Origin: Larix sibirica
Lineage: Eukaryota > Streptophyta > Pinopsida > Pinales > Pinaceae
DNA length: 23,765 nucleotides
Assembly (NCBI GenBank): GCA_004151065.3
Contig: NWUY0300068360.1
Span: forward strand, 8,870-32,634
Direction: 5' to 3'
Shown one piece after another: positions 18,620 to 23,765 of the stretch. Below the pieces are notes generated by a model. That model had not been told where the DNA came from. It saw only the letters and a list, made by a program, of their open reading frames with translations, and did not search any database. The position numbers and the translations under genes are program-made. Within the stretch, counting starts at the first letter, position 1. Each line of letters begins with the position of its first letter.

Positions 18620-18860
18620 TTTATTCCTGTTAAAGAATCCATTTAAAAAATACTTCCTTTATGTAGATGCCATTTAATAATAGATGGTCCATGTTTTCTT
18701 CCCATGCTTAACATATATTGCATATGCTTGGCCCATATTTAGTCATTTTTTGTTCATAATTGTCAACTGCATTAATGTTCAAGTCTTTATCGGGGATTTG
18801 ATTTTCCATTTGTCCTCCACCACCATTGAGGTTCTTTTGGTATGTCTAACAAATACATTG
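18620..18860 (-). pseudogene. zf-RVT remnant of another non-LTR retrotransposon
   Basis: Read leftwards on the minus strand: WKIKSPIKT, stops, NMGPSICNIC (the CxxC pair, codons at 18722-18720 and 18713-18711), a TAA, then AWEENMDHLLLNGIYIKE and FFKWI. This fits the zinc-binding linker pattern WK..PPKIK....NL..RG.GPSIC.LC...EE..DHLL..C...KEVW, with the last Cys lost and at least one frameshift before GPSIC. The parent LINE differs from LINE-A and LINE-B in detail. Flanking RT and RNase H could not be traced. A plausible but very old fragment. Confidence 0.45.
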
Positions 18861-20052
18861 TTTTCTATCCTAACTTTGGAATGTATACCCCTAGCACCAA
18901 GTTTTTGGACCAAACAAGGTCATCTTCTTTTTCTTTAATTAGAACATGGTTCCATTTTTAATTTATCAATTTGTTTCTCTTACCCTTTCTCTTTCCCTTC
19001 TAGGCCTATCTAATTTTCCTTATTCCAATCTTGATGCCTTATGAATGAGGTATTTGAGAATCTATTTGGGCTATATTATCAATGCTTTTTTATAAAGGGA
19101 TACATAATTTATTTTTATATATTTTTTTTGTTATCTATATGTTTTCCAACAACCATAAGCACACCATAGATAATACAACCACTTAACCATAATTCTAACC
19201 AATTACTTAAACTCATACACATTCACTACTCACTAATTAAACTTTAACCTTACACTTTGTACGATGGATATTTATAAAGATTTATATTTTTATAACATGA
19301 AATCATTATAATTCAACCAAAACCATATAAACCACCTCATACAAATAATGTATTATTTATTACATTATAATTCAAATATAAAAAAACTATAGTATTACAA
19401 CAACCGTGTTTTGTTGATGTATGAGAAATTTTTTTCATTAACCAACTTATGGTTTGCCATGATAAAAACATTTTCTCTATTAATGGATATTAACAATGCT
19501 TCCTTACATATTTACTTGCTAAAATTAAATATACTATTGGTTTCTATGAAATCCATTGTTTTTTTTAAATAAAAATTATTTCTCCCATCGAAAAATATTC
19601 TAAATTGCTTTGAAGAAGAGTATAAGTATAAGGAAGCGTTACACCTCGCTGAAGGTGATTATTTTTGGAAAGAATACATTGAGGAAAAGCTTGAGGATGG
19701 AGGAATTATTATTTTTTTATTAACCTAGTACCATTTCGATCTTTATTTTTGATGATGACCCTTTTTAAACTGCCTATGTAGTTTTGTTAGGAGTTTTGGA
19801 TGTGATACACCTTTGTCTTGGTGTTTTTAAACTAGGTTGGTTTGTGGATTATGAGGTATGAAAATATTCATGGATGGATATGTATTTTTTTATTCCTTTT
19901 TGAATAACAAGGATATTGGTTTTTTTCTTCTTGAAAAAAGTCTACCAATTTGATGGTTTCATAATATTCATTGTTTATAAATTTCAAATAACTCATTTTC
20001 TTTATAAAATTGCTCATTGTAGACCATGTATCTCATAGATGTTCTTCAAAAT
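18861..20052. other. gene-free AT-rich stretch
   Basis: About 1.2 kb of AT-rich sequence with many short homopolymer runs. I see no gene, RNA or bounded element in it. Confidence 0.45.
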
Positions 20053-20270
20053 TTGGCTTCCTACATGTTTGTACATTCCGTTCCATGTAATGTTTATTTC
20101 TATGGTTTATGGAACGAGGCATTGGAATAATTTCACAATCAACATTTATGACCATTTCATTGGTTTCTTACATGTTTTGTACATTATGTTTCATGTAATG
20201 TTCATTTCTATGGTTTATGGAATGAGGCATTGGAATAATTTCACAATTAACATTTATGACCATTTCATTG
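20053..20270. repeat. 108-bp tandem duplication
   Basis: Two adjacent copies (about 20055-20162 and 20163-20270) share ctatggtttatgga and ggcattggaataatttcac and differ at only a few positions, almost all C/T or G/A transitions. The period is 107-108, about 36 codons, so an 85-codon open frame (20039-20296) runs through both copies and repeats a peptide starting FHVMFISMVYG. No function is supported; the open frame is most simply a result of the in-frame period. Confidence 0.75.
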
Positions 20271-20321
20271 ATTTAGGAAAAGTTATCATAAAATAAATAT
20301 GATGTGAAGTGGGTGTTAATG

Positions 20322-21085
20322 TGATGTATTGATGCAAACATGGTAAAGATCGGTTTGGAAATCAAAGCACACAACAAAAACACACAACACAGATGATGCC
20401 AAGAATTGTGGCTTTCTATTAATTTAGTAAATCAAATTATAAAGATAAGTTCACAATCAAAGTCAATGTTTTGTTCACTCGACCTGTTCTATGACATCAA
20501 CAAGTATGGGCAACAATAGCCTTAATCACTTGGGGACACCGACCTTTTCTCTGGCCCCAAATTGGTATTTATAGTTGTCTCCTGCTCCCAATTTCCACCT
20601 CTAGATCTTCTAGAAGCCTCTTGGTGCTTCGCTGGTCCAACTAACCTTCATTAAATTCTCATATGCCCTCTCTCGATATATCTTGCCATTTGGCGTTTTC
20701 AATAACCACCATAACTTCTGTAATAATTGCGCAATAACTGCTCCAACTGCTCGTTCCTCTACGTCTTGGCTTTCTTGTTGGTCGTCGATTCAAATTTGAA
20801 TTTTCCTGGCTTCCAGGTTGGCCTAGTTCCAACCTCGTCTGCTCCACCAGTCGGTATGCTCCAACTGTCTCTTCCTCCTTCGATCCGACCTGCCGTCAAT
20901 CTCCAACCTACTCCTGGCGTTGACCTCACAATGTTGACCTTTTTCACACTTCAACCAATTTCTCGTTGACTTCTTGGGCTCCAACTACCCTTCTGCACTT
21001 GTCTAGAGGTTGTCGACTATACTCCAGATAACATCAGTTATCTCAACTTCGAGTAAAAATCTTAGAACCTAATGCCCCTACATCA
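20322..21085 (-). mobile_element. possible solo LTR
   Basis: The segment begins TGATGTA and ends TACATCA, a perfect 7-base inverted terminal repeat with the TG...CA ends of LTRs. It is about 764 bases long and less AT-rich than its flanks. On the minus strand a TATAAATA box (around 20568) stands about 250 bases from the 3' end, where an LTR promoter would lie. No tRNA primer-binding site, polypurine tract or gag-pol sequence adjoins it, and the five bases on each side do not match, so a clean target duplication is absent. It could be an eroded solo LTR or something else with chance ends. Confidence 0.4.
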
Positions 21086-21640
21086 TGTCTGTAATATTAC
21101 GTAACTTAGTTGCTTGGTGATGTTATTCATATTTAAAAATGGTTTCAAATTGCAATAAAAATCTAAAATCCACACTAGGATTTTAGTAATATATATTCTG
21201 AACTCTAAAATCAACAATAAATATTTTGATTATGCCTTTTTTAAAGCATGTGGAAGATATGCTTAGATATGATGTTATTATCGAATTCAAATGCTATATT
21301 GATACTCATTCCTTATACTTTGATGAATGGAGTGGTGGAATGGTAATGACAAATTAATGATGTACAATGGCATTTTGGGTTTACTGATTTTACTATGTGT
21401 GATAACATTGAGTGTCATTATGTGGTTTGGTGTGTCCATCGATGTTGAAGATCATATTATGGTTAATGATAGAAATTGGTCTCATTAGGGTTGATATTTA
21501 AGGAATTATTAACATCGTAATAATTATAGTTATCATGCTCATGCATAGATTCGTTTTCTTTTGAGATGTGCCCCTCGTTTCTTTTCATCAATTTAATTTT
21601 TATAATTCGTGCTCTAGATATGGCATAGAATTTAATGATG
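21086..21640. other. AT-rich spacer upstream of the H2B gene
   Basis: No gene or repeat that I can support. Composition changes towards higher GC from about 21640, where the H2B promoter begins. Confidence 0.45.
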
Positions 21641-21651
21641 ACAAATTTTAA

Positions 21652-21828
21652 CACGTGGCATTCCATTTTAGGCATCCTTTGCGGCGCCATCCTTTGCACC
21701 ATGGGCGCGGCCAGCGGGCATACAGTATTTGACCGAGTCACAATCTACGGTCGAGATCAAATGGGAACCATCGATCCGTGCCGTACTCAACCAACCAATA
21801 GGAGAGCAGACTTCTCTTGGGATAAATA
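21652..21828 (+). promoter_or_regulatory. histone H2B promoter elements
   Basis: Upstream of the H2B gene are, in order, a G-box CACGTG at 21652-21657, GATCCGTG at 21773-21780 (7 of 8 bases of the reverse complement of the plant histone octamer CGCGGATC), a CCAAT box at 21795-21799 and a TATA box ATAAATA at 21822-21828. Octamer motifs drive S-phase expression of plant histone genes. The TATA box would place transcription start near 21855, giving a 5' leader of about 95 bases. Positions are seen; roles are inferred from plant histone promoters in general. Confidence 0.65.
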
Positions 21829-21951
21829 CCCCCGAAGCTTTTTGTACGAATAATTTTTTACCGATAATTTTGTGAAGCTTTACTTTCTGTTTCTTGAGCT
21901 GTTATTCCAACAGTTTGTGTCTGGTTCGAGTATTGTTTGTCGGTAGCATCA

Positions 21952-22377
21952 ATGGCTCCCAAGGCAGAGAAGAAACCCGCTGAGAAGAAGCCCGTCGCAG
22001 AGAAAGCCCCCGTTGCAGAGAAGAAGCCCGCTCCCAAGGCCGAGAAGAAGCTCCCCAAGGAAGGAGGAGACAAAAAGGGAAAGAAGAGGCATAAGAAGAA
22101 TGTTGAGACCTACAAGATCTATATCTTCAAGGTTCTTAAGCAGGTTCATCCCGATATTGGAATTTCCAGCAAGGCTATGGGAATCATGAATTCCTTCATT
22201 AATGATATCTTTGAGAAATTGGCGAGCGAGGCGTCGAGACTCGCCCGGTACAACAAGAAACCCACCATTACTTCCCGGGAGATTCAGACCGCTGTAAGAC
22301 TGGTTCTTCCAGGGGAGCTTGCCAAGCACGCTGTTTCAGAGGGTACCAAGGCGGTTACCAAGTTTACAAGCGGTTGA
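21952..22377 (+). CDS. histone H2B
   Basis: This is a core nucleosome histone: H2B pairs with H2A, and the dimers flank the H3-H4 tetramer. The protein has 141 residues with no intron, normal for plant H2B. The first ~50 residues are the basic tail, rich in Lys/Ala/Pro with repeated AEKKP-type motifs ([15 protein letters not shown]). The histone fold follows: [60 protein letters not shown], then the C-terminal helix [19 protein letters not shown]. Lys137 in AVTKFTSG corresponds to the conserved ubiquitination site targeted by HUB-type E3 ligases in plants. ATG 21952 in tcaATGGC is the only suitable start; an in-frame TTG at 21937 is not. No disruptions are present. Codons are GC-richer than the surroundings. 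It looks expressed and functional, probably one of several H2B copies in the genome. Confidence 0.97.
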   Translation: MAPKAEKKPAEKKPVAEKAPVAEKKPAPKAEKKLPKEGGDKKGKKRHKKNVETYKIYIFKVLKQVHPDIGISSKAMGIMNSFINDIFEKLASEASRLARYNKKPTITSREIQTAVRLVLPGELAKHAVSEGTKAVTKFTSG

Positions 22378-22645
22378 TTTTGGTATTTACTCTGAATTTC
22401 CTTAAATGGTGTATTTTCACATCACTTATGCAATGGATCTGTTAATATGCTGTTAAGATTGGGTTCATCTGTATAAAATGTTTTTCTTGGGTTATGGCAG
22501 TTAATTAGTTCGTTCTGGTGGATTTGTTGATCCTTTAAAAGTTATTGTATTGTCATGAAATTGGAAGGGGTAGGTTTCAGATATTTTGAAGGATCCCCCC
22601 TTAAAGCCCCTTTAGATTCAATAAATCATTTCACAAATTGCTCAC
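22378..22645 (+). terminator. H2B 3' UTR with poly(A) signal
   Basis: AATAAA at 22620-22625 lies about 245 bases after the stop codon; plant histone mRNAs are polyadenylated and lack the animal histone stem-loop, and none is seen here. T-rich, TGTA-containing stretches upstream (e.g. ctgtataaaatg near 22470) may act as far-upstream elements. The cleavage site is not determined. Confidence 0.5.
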
Positions 22646-23310
22646 AAGAATGCACATTTGAAAAGTGAATTCAGATTGATAAATTGGCAATTTCAATGCT
22701 TATCTGATCTGGTTATAGTGTTCAAGATATAATCTTGCATGGCTACACTGTCTCCGTCAAGAGACTCTGAAATTTACTACCGTTGTGTTTCAAGTAGGCT
22801 AAAGCGTATCGAAGCACATCGATGGCCTGTTTTGTACTGTTGGTTTGGTGGCCTTGGGGTGTTAGGTTGTGTAGGGCCATTTTATAGTCTGGAAGCTATT
22901 GATGTTGTTACGTTTTCCATTCAGGTGCTGAAATTATTTTGATACTATTTTAGGTTCTGGAACCTTTAGCCAGTTTTGGTATTGGTATTAGATTTGATGC
23001 TTGGTATAATTCTATCTTTAGCTTGACTTGGGGAGTCTACGAATGATGTAATGATATCTTCACTGACACTTGTACTAACATATAACATAGTGTGTCATTT
23101 GTAACCCTCCTGTACTGTATCATTTTCTCTTTCTGGTATTGTCATTTTCCTCCGCCAAGTATCAACATCGTTATGTGCGTTTTATTTATTTAATTTGTGT
23201 CATGTGGGTTTTTGGGGTTGTTTTTTTCGGTATTTTGATATTTCTTTCTATTGGATATATATTACAATGATATATGATGTATGCAAACACCCGAGTTTAG
23301 TTTACTCCAT
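22646..23310. other. spacer downstream of the H2B gene
   Basis: A 67-codon open frame (22739-22942) starts at an ATG but matches nothing known to me and has no promoter of its own visible. The rest is T-rich. No other feature supported. Confidence 0.4.
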
Positions 23311-23604
23311 TTTGATTGATGGTGAGATTTCAGTTTGTATTATTGTTAATATATGATTGTGGTTTTTTTTAATATGATAATGGATATTTTATTATGTTTA
23401 TTTTTTTATTAAAATAAGAATTACTTAAATTGATGTTTTGATGTCAGATGTCAATTGACATTTTGATGGTGAGGTTTCAGTTTATATTATTCTTGATATA
23501 TGATTTTTTTTAATATGATAATGGATATTTTATTATGTTTAATTTTTATTAAAATAATAATTACTTAAATTGATGTTTTGATGTCAGATGTCAATTGACA
23601 TTTT
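23311..23604. repeat. ~140-bp tandem duplication with palindrome
   Basis: gatggtgag(a/g)tttcagttt starts at 23318 and 23465; both copies continue through taatatgataatggatattt and attacttaaattgatgtttt and end in gatgtcagatgtcaattgacat at 23460 and 23600. The first copy is about 147 and the second about 140 bases; short indels in T runs explain the difference. Each copy ends in the perfect palindrome TGTCAATTGACA. Confidence 0.8.
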
Positions 23605-23765
23605 TATTTTATTTTTTGAAATTATCTTGTTTTTAGGTAACTAAAGTTTCCACATCACATAACAAAATAAAGCTTTATGTCTTGAAACTGCAATATCTTT
23701 GGTCCAGCTTTCAAAACAATCCGAAAGTGTCTTTTTATCCAAGCTGTGTTGTACCATTAACCAAC

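Noticed and set aside
18684-18938. Plus-strand 84-codon hydrophobic open frame
   Set aside because: Antisense of the zf-RVT remnant; no support as a gene.
20659-20969. Several short open frames on both strands
   Set aside because: They overlap one another inside the candidate LTR, are short, and have no recognisable motifs.
21937-21951. Earlier H2B start adding MSVAS
   Set aside because: The codon at 21937 is TTG, not ATG. The family begins MAPKAEKK, matching ATG 21952 in a good context.
22739-22942. 67-codon open frame downstream of H2B
   Set aside because: No homology recognised, no promoter or conserved context; length is within chance expectation.
1-23765. tRNA or rRNA genes
   Set aside because: No A/B box pair with cloverleaf and no rRNA-like sequence was noticed by eye; a tRNA scan would be needed to exclude them formally.

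Overview
The window looks like intergenic DNA from a large, transposon-filled plant nuclear genome. It is AT-rich, contains several nested and decayed non-LTR retrotransposons and one intact protein gene, a plant-type histone H2B near the right end (21952-22377, +). A Penelope-like element remnant with a GIY-YIG endonuclease domain, a class reported from conifers but rare in other plants, makes a gymnosperm a plausible source. The species cannot be named from this sequence.

Layout. 1-2950: decayed repeat DNA with a possible reverse-transcriptase zinc-finger (zf-RVT) scrap, a ~120-bp degenerate tandem array (930-1345), an ~84-bp AT-rich tandem array (1584-1800) and an unrecognised transposon-like reading frame on the minus strand (2253-2905). 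3000-10645: degenerate ~118-bp repeats carrying GGTGCGC-like motifs, ending at 10645 in a typical CACTA transposon terminus (CACTACAAGGAAAAGG read on the minus strand). A nearly complete L1-type LINE lies inside this array on the minus strand (LINE-A, ~3914-9968): ORF1 (DUF4283-like plus CCHC knuckle), a one-base TAATG overlap, then ORF2 with AP endonuclease, reverse transcriptase (FVDD), zf-RVT and RNase H, a 3' UTR and poly(A). 10650-15324: a second, 5'-truncated LINE on the plus strand (LINE-B), inserted exactly at the CACTA terminus and flanked by an imperfect ~18-bp target-site duplication. It carries RT (active site mutated to FAND), zf-RVT, RNase H and then an unusual ~1.5 kb tail with a coiled-coil/acidic reading frame. 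15690-16291: Penelope-like remnant. 16300-21100: AT-rich decayed DNA with short tandem duplications, another zf-RVT remnant (minus strand, ~18620-18860) and a possible solo LTR (20322-21085). 21640-22640: the H2B gene with promoter boxes and poly(A) signal. 22640-23765: AT-rich flank with a ~140-bp tandem duplication.

The order of events can be read from the nesting: a CACTA-type element came first, LINE-A then entered its repeats and LINE-B its right terminus, and both LINEs have since decayed. Stops that interrupt otherwise open LINE frames are mostly TAG or TGA at sites where CAG, CGA or TGG would be expected, the pattern left by deamination of methylated cytosine. Only the H2B gene looks functional.
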